This document shows positions 1 through 7,349 of a stretch of 11,829 nucleotides of DNA, piece after piece. The stretch spans positions 36,474 through 48,302 of the forward strand of contig DOHN01000199.1 in the NCBI GenBank assembly GCA_003535195.1, given 5' to 3'. Position 1 is the stretch's first letter; each line of letters opens with the position of its first letter. Position numbers and translations under genes: made by a program. The notes under the pieces are model-generated. The model was not told the origin of the DNA and ran no database searches. It saw only the letters and a program-made list of their open reading frames with translations. The DNA comes from Ruminiclostridium sp. (GTDB lineage: Bacteria; Bacillota; Clostridia; DSM-8532).

Positions 1-188
1 GGGTAAGCCAGCAATCCTGCTCCGCTTACGCACCAAAACCTCACTCTGTCGCTTTTTGACGTTATTATAATTTAGCGCCGTGAGTGATGTTTCGTGCGCC
101 CTCAAAAAAATCCGTCCTGGATTTTACTTGGGTAAGCCAGCAACCCTGCTCCGCTAACGTACTGAAACCTCACTCTGTTGCTTTTGGT
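1..188. repeat. Two copies of a ~57 bp direct repeat with hairpin potential
   Basis: The block starting GGGTAAGCCAGCAA at base 1 recurs at base 130, and the two copies match at roughly 50 of 57 positions over 1-58 and 130-187. Copy 1 can fold: GTAAGC (3-8) pairs with GCTTAC (24-29), enclosing AGCA (10-13) and TGCT (18-21). In copy 2 the outer arm carries one mismatch. In addition, 28-53 is an imperfect inverted match to 74-99, both ending in a CGCAC/AAAC/TCACTC pattern, so copy 1 could form a longer stem around an AT-rich loop. No open frame of credible coding character covers the block. It could be a dispersed intergenic repeat (REP- or MITE-like) or a local duplication; only two copies are visible here. 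Confidence 0.7.
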
Positions 189-223
189 TATTCTGACATA
201 GACGGGGAAAGTTAAAACCAGCC

Positions 224-252
224 GTGACAAAGATCGTGGTCCATTGTATAAT
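224..252 (+). promoter_or_regulatory. Sigma-A type promoter for prfB
   Basis: The -35 box GTGACA (224-229) lies 17 bp upstream of a perfect -10 TATAAT (247-252). Transcription would begin near 259, giving a leader of about 38 nt before the prfB start. It is the only good promoter match between the repeat block and prfB. Confidence 0.75.
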
Positions 253-296
253 AGTGTACGTTATATTTGGATTAATAACGGAAAGGGATGATAAAT

Positions 297-1401
297 GTGA
301 GCCTTGTAGAGCTTGAACAAACAAGTCTTGAGCTTAAAGGACTTGAAAAGAACATCAGAGAATTGGGGGATTCACTTTGACTTCCCCGCGGTACAAAAAG
401 AATTAGAGGAACTGGAACAGAGGGCTTCTGAACCCGAGTTCTGGAATGATGCTGAAAATTCCCAGAAGGTGCTTCAGAGAACCAAGAATCTTCGGAGGAA
501 GCTGGAACAATTTCACAAGCTGATAAGTGACTGCGATGATGCCATTACTCTGGCTGAGCTCGGTCTTGACGAAGAGGACGAGTCGGTGCTGGAGGAGGTC
601 AAGGAAACTTTTGAGGACATTCAGAGCCGTTACCATAAAGTGCGGCTGGAAACCCTGATGAAGGGCGAATACGATGGCAATAATGCCATTATTACGCTTC
701 ATGCGGGAGCCGGCGGCACAGAGGCCATGGACTGGGTGCAGATTCTGTTTCGCATGTATACGCGGTGGGCTGAGAAAAACGGCTTTGAGCCGCGGGTCTT
801 AGACCTGCTGGAAGGTGATGAAGCCGGGATCAAAAGTGTAACCGTTGCCATTACCGGTGAATACGCCTATGGCTACTTGAAATCTGAGAAGGGTGTGCAC
901 CGTCTGGTGCGGATATCCCCCTTTGATGCTTCGGGAAGAAGGCACACCTCATTTGCGTCCATGGAGGTTATGCCTGAGCTGGATGATTCTGTAAATATAG
1001 AAATCAACCCGGACGACCTGAAAATGGATGTCTACCGTGCATCGGGAGCCGGCGGCCAGCATGTCAATAAAACCTCATCCGCTGTGCGTATTACCCATAT
1101 TCCCACAGGCATTATTGTCGCCTGCCAGAATGAGCGCTCGCAGTTCCAAAACCGGGATATGGCAATGAAAATGCTCAAGGCCAAACTGCTGCAACTGAGA
1201 GAGCAGGAGCAAGCCGCGAAGATCAATGAAATCAAGGGTGAGCAAATGGAGATCACATGGGGAAGCCAGATCCGGTCCTATGTATTCTGCCCTTATACCC
1301 TGGTAAAGGATCACCGCACCAATTACGAAGAAGGTAATGTACAAAAGGTGATGGACGGCGGAATCGACGAATTTATTCAGGCATATTTAAGTACCCGGTA
1401 A
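297..1401 (+). CDS. prfB: Peptide chain release factor 2, expressed by programmed +1 frameshift
   Basis: RF2 releases the nascent protein from the ribosome at UGA and UAA stop codons. The protein is read in two frames. Codons 297-377 run in frame to CTT followed by an in-frame TGA (378-380); shifting +1 at CTT resumes at GAC (379-381) and continues to a tandem TAA-TAA at 1399-1404. The product is 367 residues, close to E. coli RF2 (365). The frameshift signal is classic: CTTTGAC preceded by a Shine-Dalgarno-like GGGGGA (365-370). The stop-recognition tripeptide SPF is at residues 207-209 and the catalytic GGQ at 252-254, at nearly E. coli positions. The GTG at 297 is preferred because AAAGGG (282-287) lies 9 nt upstream. 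The in-frame ATG at 288 abuts that site with no spacing and is less likely. The SPF motif and the slip site exclude RF1. A frame caller that ignores the shift would misplace the N-terminus. Confidence 0.96.
375..381 (+). promoter_or_regulatory. prfB autoregulatory +1 frameshift site (CTT TGA C)
   Basis: The ribosome reaches CTT (375-377) in the zero frame and meets TGA. When RF2 is scarce the peptidyl-tRNA slips one base and translation continues at GAC. The upstream GGGGGA (365-370) is the usual stimulatory anti-SD pairing site, and the TGA-C context is a weak stop. High RF2 terminates synthesis here, so the gene controls itself. The mechanism is known for the family; the site itself is visible in the sequence. 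Confidence 0.95.
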
Positions 1402-1420
1402 TAAAGGCCGGGCCGGTATT

Positions 1421-1474
1421 AAAAAAAGCGCCGGAGCGATGGGGTTTACCTACTTGCTCTAAGGCGCTTTTTTA
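1421..1474. terminator. Bidirectional terminator between convergent prfB and the dacF-like gene
   Basis: AAAAAAGCGCC (1422-1432) is perfectly complementary to GGCGCTTTTTT (1463-1473). GAGC (1434-1437) and GCTC (1456-1459) can extend the stem. The T run on the + strand serves prfB, and the A run at 1421-1427 becomes a T run on the - strand and serves the convergent gene. Confidence 0.88.
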
Positions 1475-1485
1475 TATTATCTGTA

Positions 1486-2775
1486 TTAATGCCTGTGCCT
1501 GGATTGCTTTGCACGGGCTTTTATAAACTGCTTTCTTAAGACTCCGGAGATTTTCACGATGGCGATAATCAGTTCCAGAATGATCAGAAATATAATTACA
1601 TAAACAAGCTCACGACTTTCGGAAAGCTGCTCTTTCAAAATTTGGGCAGAAGTCTTTTGGGGGAGAATCTCCCGGTCCGGATAGAGCTCGACATTAATGA
1701 CCGTATCGTCAGCAAGGGTGTAGGTCAGCATGCCCGCCACGGTATTTTTAGTGATGGGCGGCTTTAGTTTGGAATCATCCACATTGATGGTGATCTTTTT
1801 GATAAAATTCTGGCCTTTCGGGTAGATATAATGGACATCTTCAACGGGTACCAGATTCAATACCTGGCCTTCCACGGTGATGGTTTTCTGGCTGCTTCCC
1901 GATGCAACCAGCGTGCCATAGAGATAGTTGTCAAATCCGTAGTTTAAAAGATTGATGGAATCGGAATACATGCTTTTGGTCGGCACATCCAGCAGTACGC
2001 ATACCAGCCTCATATTGCTTTTGGTGACAGTAGTTACAATGCTTTGCAGATCTTTGTCGAAGCTTGCGGCAATACCGCCGTCGGTATCAGGATAGCTCCA
2101 AAACATATTATTGGTATTGGTCAGCAGAAGGGTTTTGGAGGCGTCATACCAGGGCTTTGCCTGCGTTCCGAAAAAACGGTTGAAATCATTGTTGGAAAGT
2201 GCGTATTTCAAGAGGAGAGCAATATCTTCAATGGTCGTGTACTGATCCGAATTGTAAAAACCTGTGCTGTTGACAAAATGGGTGCCGGCCATGCCAAGCT
2301 TAACCGCGTATTCGTTCATCATTGCCACAAAACCATCTTCGCTTCCGCCCACATATTCCGCCAAAGCTTTTGCGGCATCCGGCGAACCGGTGAGCAAAAA
2401 TGCGTTCAGGAGATTTTTGACAGCGTACTTTTCCCCGACGGCAAGCTTTAAGGTGGCTCCTTCGGTATTTGCAGCGTCTTTGCTGGCAGTGACCATCGCC
2501 TCGGTATCCGCTTTTTCAAGAACAATCAGCGTGGCCATAATTCGATTGGACAGAGCAGAATGGGAAGCTTCATCTGCACTCTTTGAGAGAATAACCTGTC
2601 CTCTTTTGGCATCAAAAAGCAAAGCGGAAATCGCCTCGGTCTGGGGCTTTGCGTTTTCGCTATAAGCCAATGCAGGCACAAACAACCCGGCAAAAAATGC
2701 GCAGGTTATAAAAAAAAGCGTCAATACCTCAGTGAAACGACGCCATTTTGTTGATGTAAGCTGACCCTTTTTCAT
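1486..2775 (-). CDS. Membrane-anchored DacF/S11-type D-Ala-D-Ala carboxypeptidase homologue lacking catalytic motifs
   Basis: This 429-residue protein has an N-terminal signal peptide (KK...KWRR, a hydrophobic core at about 17-36, cleavage after ALA at 35-37), a peptidase S11 / low-molecular-weight PBP-like domain (about 46-260), a C-terminal extracellular domain and one transmembrane helix (about 391-409) with a basic tail. Family landmarks are present: GGSE..F..MMN near 143-154, LGM..THFVN..G near 160-172, and a TNN.FW.YP..DG stretch at 221-233. The active-site motifs are not. Where SxxK should stand the sequence is LSNR (75-78), SGN is replaced by TGS (129-131) and KTG by IAA (235-237). 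The reading frame is otherwise intact, so this looks like a retained pseudoenzyme, perhaps binding peptidoglycan or a partner, rather than a decaying gene. The start is supported by AGGGAAG 8 nt upstream. It has its own consensus promoter and is a separate unit from glgP. Confidence 0.82.
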   Translation of the reverse strand: MKKGQLTSTKWRRFTEVLTLFFITCAFFAGLFVPALAYSENAKPQTEAISALLFDAKRGQVILSKSADEASHSALSNRIMATLIVLEKADTEAMVTASKDAANTEGATLKLAVGEKYAVKNLLNAFLLTGSPDAAKALAEYVGGSEDGFVAMMNEYAVKLGMAGTHFVNSTGFYNSDQYTTIEDIALLLKYALSNNDFNRFFGTQAKPWYDASKTLLLTNTNNMFWSYPDTDGGIAASFDKDLQSIVTTVTKSNMRLVCVLLDVPTKSMYSDSINLLNYGFDNYLYGTLVASGSSQKTITVEGQVLNLVPVEDVHYIYPKGQNFIKKITINVDDSKLKPPITKNTVAGMLTYTLADDTVINVELYPDREILPQKTSAQILKEQLSESRELVYVIIFLIILELIIAIVKISGVLRKQFIKARAKQSRHRH

Positions 2776-2838
2776 TCCTCATACTTCCCTAACGGAGTTC
2801 TAATCAATTGATACATGCCGAAAAGCCGACTTATAAAA

Positions 2839-2866
2839 ATTATAACACACTAGAAAGTCATGTCAA
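2839..2866 (-). promoter_or_regulatory. Consensus sigma-A promoter for the dacF-like gene
   Basis: On the - strand TTGACA (2866-2861) is followed after 16 bp by TATAAT (2844-2839), with a TGT just upstream giving an extended -10. Both hexamers are perfect. The leader to the ATG at 2775 would be about 55-60 nt. Such a strong promoter argues that the catalytically odd gene is well expressed. Confidence 0.85.
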
Positions 2867-3038
2867 TTCATTAAAATACATAATCCTTAACTCGCTCTAC
2901 AGGCACGTGCTTAGGGCAAAATGCTTTTCATATTACGGATTGTGGAATACATAATATTTGCACTTATTAACCAACATCATTATTTTAATTTATTTCCCCA
3001 TAAAAAATGCCGTATTGTAAATGGCTTCTGCTGTTTTT
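2867..3038. other. AT-rich intergenic stretch, no gene recognised
   Basis: This lies between the dacF-like promoter and the glgP terminator. It contains the palindrome GCACGTGC (2903-2910) but no credible coding frame, RNA gene or repeat. A short + strand open frame starting near 2921 has no ribosome binding site and runs into antisense glgP, so I do not call it. Confidence 0.6.
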
Positions 3039-3057
3039 TAAAAATCCGGAGCCGGAT
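3039..3057 (-). terminator. Terminator of glgP
   Basis: Three bases after the glgP stop, the - strand reads ATCCGG-CT-CCGGAT (3057-3044) followed by a run of T (A's at 3039-3043 on +). The stem is short (5-6 bp) and GC-rich with a tight loop, but it has the form and position of an intrinsic terminator. Confidence 0.6.
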
Positions 3058-3060
3058 ATA

Positions 3061-5625
3061 TTACGTGCTGACCCATTTTACCAAGGGCAAGTCAAATTTG
3101 TTCATCATATTGGGATGGCGCGGGATGACGCGGAAGGAATAGCCGTATTCACCGCCATCGGCCAGGCTGATTTTTGCCTCATAGCAGAAGGTGGAGGCAT
3201 CGGTCTGGCGGACATTTTTCATCTCCATTGACGTGCCGTTGGTTATGGCATTTTGAGCCAGAGGCCCGTAGTAGACCTCTACCGTAACATCTTCCGGAGC
3301 AAGGGCTGAGAGCTGGACACAGGCGCTTAAAAGAAGCTCCCTTCCTGAAAGCACATTATAATCAATCAGTCCGTGAATATCCTGATTCGCAGAAATGGCA
3401 ACCTGATCCCAGTTCTTTTCAATGCGTCTCTTCCAGTCAACCAGCGCTCTGACCGGCTCGTAGTGGGATTCGCGTATTCTGATATTCCGCAGAATAGACG
3501 GCATATACATTTTTTCCGTATACTCTTTTACCATGCGGTGAGTACTGTATATGGGCGTCAGGGATTTGATGGATTCCTTTATACGCTTTGCCCAGCCGAC
3601 GGGAATCCCATTTTCGTCACGGTTGTAGAAAAGGGGAATGATGTCCCGTTCCAAAACCTCATAGAGAAATTTACTGTCGGAATCATCCTGCTGGTGCTCA
3701 TTGTCATAGGGTGTATCATCACCGATAGCCCAGCCGTTGCTGCCGTTATAGCCCTCGCACCACCAGCCGTCCATGATGCTGAAATTCAAGACACCGTTGA
3801 TGCACGCTTTCTGGCCGCTTGTTCCGCTGGCTTCCAGAGGACGCCGGGGCGTATTCAGCCAGATGTCGACACCGTGCACCAGCTGGCGGGCAACTGCCAT
3901 ATTATAGTTCTCCAGGAGCAGCACCTTTCCCTTAAAGCCTTCCTGCCTTGCTATATCATGAATGCTTTTAATGACCTCATGAGCAGGACTGTCGGCCGGG
4001 TGTGCCTTGCCGGCAAAGATGATCTGGACGGGCATATTTTTGTTGTTAAGGATCTTTTCAATCCTTGAAAGATCTCTGAATATCAGGTTTGCTCTTTTAT
4101 AAGTGGCGAAACGTCTGGCAAAACCTATGGTCAGGGCCTGGGGATCGATTTGGCTGTCCAGCTCACCGATATCATGCAGGGACATGCCGTTTTGGAGATA
4201 CTGCTTCTTGAGCCTGTCGGCAATGAACCGGATCATCTTGGTTTTGAGCACCATATGAGTTTTCCAGAGCTCGTCGTCGGGGATGAGGTCAATGTCCTCC
4301 CAGACCGAAGGGTCGGATAGCCTGCTCCGCCAGTCAGCCGCAAGATATTTATCAAAAAGATATTTATAACTCGGAGCCAGCCACGTCATGGTATGTATGC
4401 CATTCGTGACATGGGTTATGGGCACTTCTTCCCTGGGTACTTCATTCCACAGCTCATGGAAGATCTCCCTGGATACCGAGCCATGAAGCTGGCTGACCCC
4501 GTTTTTTCGCCCGGACATATTCATTGCCAGCACCGTCATGTTAAAATTATACGGATCGCTGGGCTTTTGGCCAAGGCTGATAAATTCGTCCCTTTCAAGG
4601 CCCAGCTGCAGCCGGTAATTGGAAAAATAGCGGTCCATCATGTCCAGCGGAAATACGTCGGTTCCCGCAGAAACCGGTGTATGAGTGGTAAAAATGGATG
4701 AGGAATAGACGACCTCTCGCGCCTCAGCAAAGGACATGTTCTGTTCCATCACCAGTTTTCGGGCAAGCTCCAGGGACATAAAAGCAGAATGGCCTTCGTT
4801 CATATGGAAAACGGTACCTTTGATCCCCAGCGCATCCAAGGTGCGTATACCGCCGATTCCCAAAAGAATTTCCTGCTGGATCCGGGTTTCCCGGTCACCG
4901 CCATACAATTTTTCAGTGATGGTCCGATCCCATTCGCTGTTTTCGGGGACATCAGTGTCCATCATATAGAGCTTTACGCGGCCTATATCGATACGCCAGA
5001 TGCGTGCGTACACGGTGCGGCCTTCAAGCTCCGCATAAATAGTCAGCGGCTGCCCCTTCTCATCCATTACCGGGGTGACCGGAAGCTGGGAATAGTTTAG
5101 GGCGGAAAAATGGGTTTCCTGCCATCCGTCGCCGGTAATGCGCTGTTCAAAGTATCCCTGCTTATAAAACAATCCGATGGCCGTAAAGGGAAGGCCCAAA
5201 TCACTGGCCGCTTTGCAGTGGTCCCCTGAAAGCACGCCAAGCCCCCCCGAATAAACAGCCAATACTTCATGGAGGCCATATTCGGCAGAAAAATAGATGA
5301 TCTGCTCCTCCTTATAGTCGGAGTAATTGCTGTTAAACCAGGTATCGCCAGTGTTTATATAGTTTGAGAATTCTTTCATGACTTTGTCGTAACGGGCCAT
5401 GAAATCGTCGTCCAAAAGCTTTTCTTCCACCCTGTGAGCGCTGACCTCCTGCAGAAAACGAACAGGATTGCGGTTTATCTTCTCCCAGAGGGCAAGGTCT
5501 ATTTCGCGAAACAGATCGATTGCTTCATTGTTCCACGACCACCATAAATTCATAGAAATATCGCGAAGTCCTGAAAGTTTTTCGGGTATGGCTGTTGTTA
5601 CCTTGATCCTGCCATATTTAAACAT
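3061..5625 (-). CDS. glgP: Alpha-glucan (glycogen/maltodextrin) phosphorylase, GT35 family
   Basis: A cytoplasmic PLP enzyme that cleaves alpha-1,4-glucans with phosphate to release glucose-1-phosphate. The product is 854 residues. The N-terminus (about 10-110, with LRDISMNLWWSWN and similar) is the domain known as DUF3417, found in the bacterial/archaeal GlgP branch of the Thermotoga and Thermus type rather than the E. coli MalP type. Then come the phosphorylase landmarks: YFSAEYGLHE, SGGLGVLSGDH, the GGIRTLDALG and FHMNEGHSAF stretches, HVTNGIH, FARRFATYKRA and the PLP-binding EASGTSGQK with Lys606. The motif has Gln where E. coli/muscle enzymes have Met, as usual in this branch. An upstream in-frame start at 5679 is rejected: the ATG at 5625 has GGAGG (5636-5632) 6 nt upstream and begins the conserved MFKYGRIKV. 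The gene is divergent from the thioredoxin gene and stands alone with its own terminator. Confidence 0.95.
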   Translation of the reverse strand: MFKYGRIKVTTAIPEKLSGLRDISMNLWWSWNNEAIDLFREIDLALWEKINRNPVRFLQEVSAHRVEEKLLDDDFMARYDKVMKEFSNYINTGDTWFNSNYSDYKEEQIIYFSAEYGLHEVLAVYSGGLGVLSGDHCKAASDLGLPFTAIGLFYKQGYFEQRITGDGWQETHFSALNYSQLPVTPVMDEKGQPLTIYAELEGRTVYARIWRIDIGRVKLYMMDTDVPENSEWDRTITEKLYGGDRETRIQQEILLGIGGIRTLDALGIKGTVFHMNEGHSAFMSLELARKLVMEQNMSFAEAREVVYSSSIFTTHTPVSAGTDVFPLDMMDRYFSNYRLQLGLERDEFISLGQKPSDPYNFNMTVLAMNMSGRKNGVSQLHGSVSREIFHELWNEVPREEVPITHVTNGIHTMTWLAPSYKYLFDKYLAADWRSRLSDPSVWEDIDLIPDDELWKTHMVLKTKMIRFIADRLKKQYLQNGMSLHDIGELDSQIDPQALTIGFARRFATYKRANLIFRDLSRIEKILNNKNMPVQIIFAGKAHPADSPAHEVIKSIHDIARQEGFKGKVLLLENYNMAVARQLVHGVDIWLNTPRRPLEASGTSGQKACINGVLNFSIMDGWWCEGYNGSNGWAIGDDTPYDNEHQQDDSDSKFLYEVLERDIIPLFYNRDENGIPVGWAKRIKESIKSLTPIYSTHRMVKEYTEKMYMPSILRNIRIRESHYEPVRALVDWKRRIEKNWDQVAISANQDIHGLIDYNVLSGRELLLSACVQLSALAPEDVTVEVYYGPLAQNAITNGTSMEMKNVRQTDASTFCYEAKISLADGGEYGYSFRVIPRHPNMMNKFDLPLVKWVST

Positions 5626-5824
5626 AGAAAACCTCCGGTGAAGATTGATTAAAAATAATATAGAATTATATATACCCAAAATGCCGGTCGAATAATACCA
5701 CTATATTTTATTCGGACCTTTTGCTCCTTTTATGTAAATAATTCATTGTAAAAAGCCGATTTATATTATAAACTTATATAAACCCTTTTAATTGGATAGA
5801 TATTACATGGGAAAGGAAAGCGGT
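5626..5824. other. Divergent intergenic region between glgP and the thioredoxin gene
   Basis: This AT-rich region of about 199 bp must carry promoters for both directions. On the - strand a TATAAT (5670-5665) could be the glgP -10, but no matching -35 is convincing. On the + strand several TATA-rich hexamers lie between 5762 and 5780, with TTGTAA at 5746-5751 as a poor -35. No operator symmetry stands out. Confidence 0.4.
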
Positions 5825-6154
5825 ATGGCTTCTAACAAGGTTTTGACTATTAAAAGCGATAATTTTGACGAGCTTGTTTTAAATTCTTCTCTGCCTGTAT
5901 TGCTGGATTTCTGGGCCCACTGGTGCGGTCCGTGCAAGATGATCGGGCCCATCATCGATGAGCTTGCCGATGAATATGACGGCCGGTTTTTAGTCGGTAA
6001 AGTCAATGTGGATGAGGAAAATGATTTGGTCAGTAGGTTTAATATCATGAATATCCCTACCCTGATTGCATACAAAAAGGGAAGTCCGGTTGAAAAGGTG
6101 ATAGGCGCGCGATCTAAAGCTGATTTGAAGAACATATTGGATAAACATATATAA
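5825..6154 (+). CDS. trxA: Thioredoxin
   Basis: A small thiol-disulfide oxidoreductase of the cytoplasm, normally reduced by thioredoxin reductase. The product is 109 residues, standard for the family. The active site WCGPC is at 33-37 in the FWAHWCGPCK context, the buried Asp is in LLDFW (Asp28), and the cis-Pro loop is in the NIPTL segment. The chosen ATG (5825) has AAAGGA (5812-5817) 7 nt upstream; earlier in-frame starts at 5792 and 5807 lack this and would add a nonconserved extension. It is followed after 44 nt by the DivIVA-like gene on the same strand with no terminator between, so the two are probably co-transcribed. Confidence 0.94.
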   Translation: MASNKVLTIKSDNFDELVLNSSLPVLLDFWAHWCGPCKMIGPIIDELADEYDGRFLVGKVNVDEENDLVSRFNIMNIPTLIAYKKGSPVEKVIGARSKADLKNILDKHI

Positions 6155-6198
6155 ATTGCTTGCCCTTTGCATTATCAAAATTTTAAGGAGTGTTGATT

Positions 6199-6681
6199 AT
6201 GTCCGGTGAAAAAAAATTTGGTTCTGCTCCATTTGGATTTAACAAGTCTGATGTTAATGCCTATATTGAGAAAATCATTCATGAATTTGATCAGCGGCTG
6301 AAGGAAAAGGATGATGAGATATCCAACCTCAAGCTTCAGATTCGTGAAATGAAAAATCGCTATGAGACTGCGGCACAGGATAGCCAGAATCTGATAAAGG
6401 ACAAGGAAAGAATAGCCGGCGCCTTGATTCAAGCTCAGGAAAAAGCGGAAGCCGTTATGGAAGAGGCGAAAGCGCGAGCGGCAGAGGAAAAAATCAAGCT
6501 TGACCAGGCCCTTGAAAGAGAACGGGAACGCATAATCGACATAAAGCGCGACGTGAAGGCCATGAAAATTCAAGTGGTGGATATGCTGTCAAAGTTCCAG
6601 GCCCTTTTAAATGATGCGGATGGCTACATAGAGACCAAGGAAGCGGAATATACTGAAGAGGGCGGTGACGAAGCCTGCTGA
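6199..6681 (+). CDS. Small DivIVA-like coiled-coil protein
   Basis: The product is 160 residues. The N-terminus has FGFNKSDVNAYIEKI (12-26), which matches the DivIVA/GpsB lipid-binding signature (F-G-[FY]-x-x-x-[DE]-V-[ND]-x-[FY]-[IL]). It is followed by a long, heavily charged alpha-helical heptad region to about residue 145, rich in Lys, Glu and Ala. The family recognises curved membrane and organises division or pole-linked processes. This version is shorter than B. subtilis DivIVA and closer in layout to GpsB-type proteins, so the exact role is open. AAGGAG (6185-6190) lies 8 nt before the ATG; the GTG at 6190 overlaps that site and is rejected. It is the last gene of the thioredoxin transcript, closed by hairpins at 6691-6717 and 6740-6765. 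Confidence 0.8.
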   Translation: MSGEKKFGSAPFGFNKSDVNAYIEKIIHEFDQRLKEKDDEISNLKLQIREMKNRYETAAQDSQNLIKDKERIAGALIQAQEKAEAVMEEAKARAAEEKIKLDQALERERERIIDIKRDVKAMKIQVVDMLSKFQALLNDADGYIETKEAEYTEEGGDEAC

Positions 6682-6690
6682 GGGCTTTTT

Positions 6691-6720
6691 AAGCCGTAAT
6701 GCATCTGAAGACGGCTTTTA
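6691..6720 (+). terminator. Stem-loop downstream of the DivIVA-like gene
   Basis: AAGCCGT (6691-6697) pairs with ACGGCTT (6711-6717) across a 13-nt loop, followed by a short TTT. The T tract is weak, so this may be a 3' end stabiliser or a first, leaky terminator ahead of the better one at 6740. Confidence 0.45.
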
Positions 6721-6739
6721 CACAGAATGTAAGTAACAG

Positions 6740-6765
6740 CCCTGCTTTAAGAGCAGGGTTTTGTT
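6740..6765 (+). terminator. Intrinsic terminator of the thioredoxin/DivIVA-like transcript
   Basis: CCCTGCT (6740-6746) pairs with AGCAGGG (6752-6758) over a small loop, followed by TTTTGTT. This is a standard rho-independent terminator that separates the transcript from the Lrp-type regulator. Confidence 0.85.
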
Positions 6766-6786
6766 ATAACACGAGGTGTTTCAGTG

Positions 6787-6819
6787 CCCCCGGGGCGCCC
6801 TTTCGAAATCTCCGATTTC
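6787..6819. promoter_or_regulatory. Palindrome cluster upstream of the Lrp-type regulator, candidate operator
   Basis: Three palindromes crowd into 33 bp: CCCCGGGG (6788-6795), the overlapping GGGCGCCC (6793-6800), and GAAATC-TCC-GATTTC (6805-6819). A -10-like TATAAA follows at 6835-6840, just before the ribosome binding site. Lrp/AsnC proteins often autoregulate by binding symmetric sites at their own promoter, which makes the last palindrome a candidate. No -35 box is convincing. Confidence 0.4.
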
Positions 6820-6866
6820 CCTCATTTATTGCGCTATAAATTTTGAAGTTTAAAGGAGTAGTCGAT

Positions 6867-7349
6867 ATGGAAAAAAAGATTCTCGAAATTTTAAGAAGCA
6901 ACAGCCGAATAGCTGCAGAAGAGATGGCAGTCATGCTGGGGACTACGGCGGATGTTATTCGCGAAACCATACAGAACCTGGAGAACAAAGGGGTTATTTT
7001 AGGTTATGACACCCTCATTGATTGGGAGAAAACAGAATGCGAAAATGTGACGGCTTATATCGAGGTCAAGGTCACTCCCCAGAGAGGGCAGGGCTTTGAT
7101 AAGGTAGCCGAAAGAGTCTACCAGTACCCGCAGGTTTTGGCATGCAGCTTAATGTCCGGAGGATTTGATCTTTTTGTGGTTGTAGAGGGAAGAACCATGA
7201 AGGAGGTCGCTCTCTTTGTAGCTGAAAAGCTGGCACCCATTGACTCGGTTCTGAGCACTGCCACGCACTTTGTCCTCAAAAAATATAAGGAGAACGGCAT
7301 TATTTTTAACAGAGTGTTAAAGGATGACAGAGAGGCTGTGGTATTATGA
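6867..7349 (+). CDS. Lrp/AsnC-family transcriptional regulator
   Basis: The product is 160 residues. The N-terminus (about 1-50, EKKILEILRSNSRIAAEEMAVMLG then an NLENKGVILGY turn) is the AsnC winged helix-turn-helix. The C-terminal part (about 68-145) is the RAM effector domain, with the conserved glycine turn in LMSGGFDLFVVVEG. Such proteins sense amino acids and form dimers or octamers. AAAGGAG (6852-6858) is 8 nt before the ATG at 6867. The stop overlaps the aminotransferase start as ATGA (7346-7349), so the two are translationally coupled and the aminotransferase is the obvious target. The arrangement resembles the alaR-alaT (yugG-yugH) pair of B. subtilis; the effector here is inferred to be an amino acid, not shown. 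Confidence 0.93.
   Translation: MEKKILEILRSNSRIAAEEMAVMLGTTADVIRETIQNLENKGVILGYDTLIDWEKTECENVTAYIEVKVTPQRGQGFDKVAERVYQYPQVLACSLMSGGFDLFVVVEGRTMKEVALFVAEKLAPIDSVLSTATHFVLKKYKENGIIFNRVLKDDREAVVL

Noticed and set aside
107..125. AAAATCC-GTCCT-GGATTTT hairpin as terminator of an upstream gene
   Set aside because: The stem is short and AT-rich, has no real T tract after it, and no coding sequence is visible upstream. It is probably part of the repeat block.
2044..2665. Two overlapping + strand open frames of ~135 codons
   Set aside because: Both are antisense to the dacF-like gene, which has a signal peptide, domain match, ribosome binding site and promoter. Neither has a plausible start signal.
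2821..2835. Shared AAAAGCCGA(C/T)TTATA motif, also at 5751-5765 and partly at 10092
   Set aside because: The three occurrences have different positions and orientations relative to the promoters, and the match is short and AT-rich. It is too weak to call a common regulatory site.
3373..4068. 231-codon open frame on the + strand
   Set aside because: It lies wholly antisense inside glgP, has no ribosome binding site, and its protein shows no recognisable domain. GC-rich third positions of the real gene explain the openness.
5626..5679. 18-residue N-terminal extension of GlgP
   Set aside because: It would span the GGAGG site of the real start and has no conserved sequence; the family begins at MFKYGRIKV.
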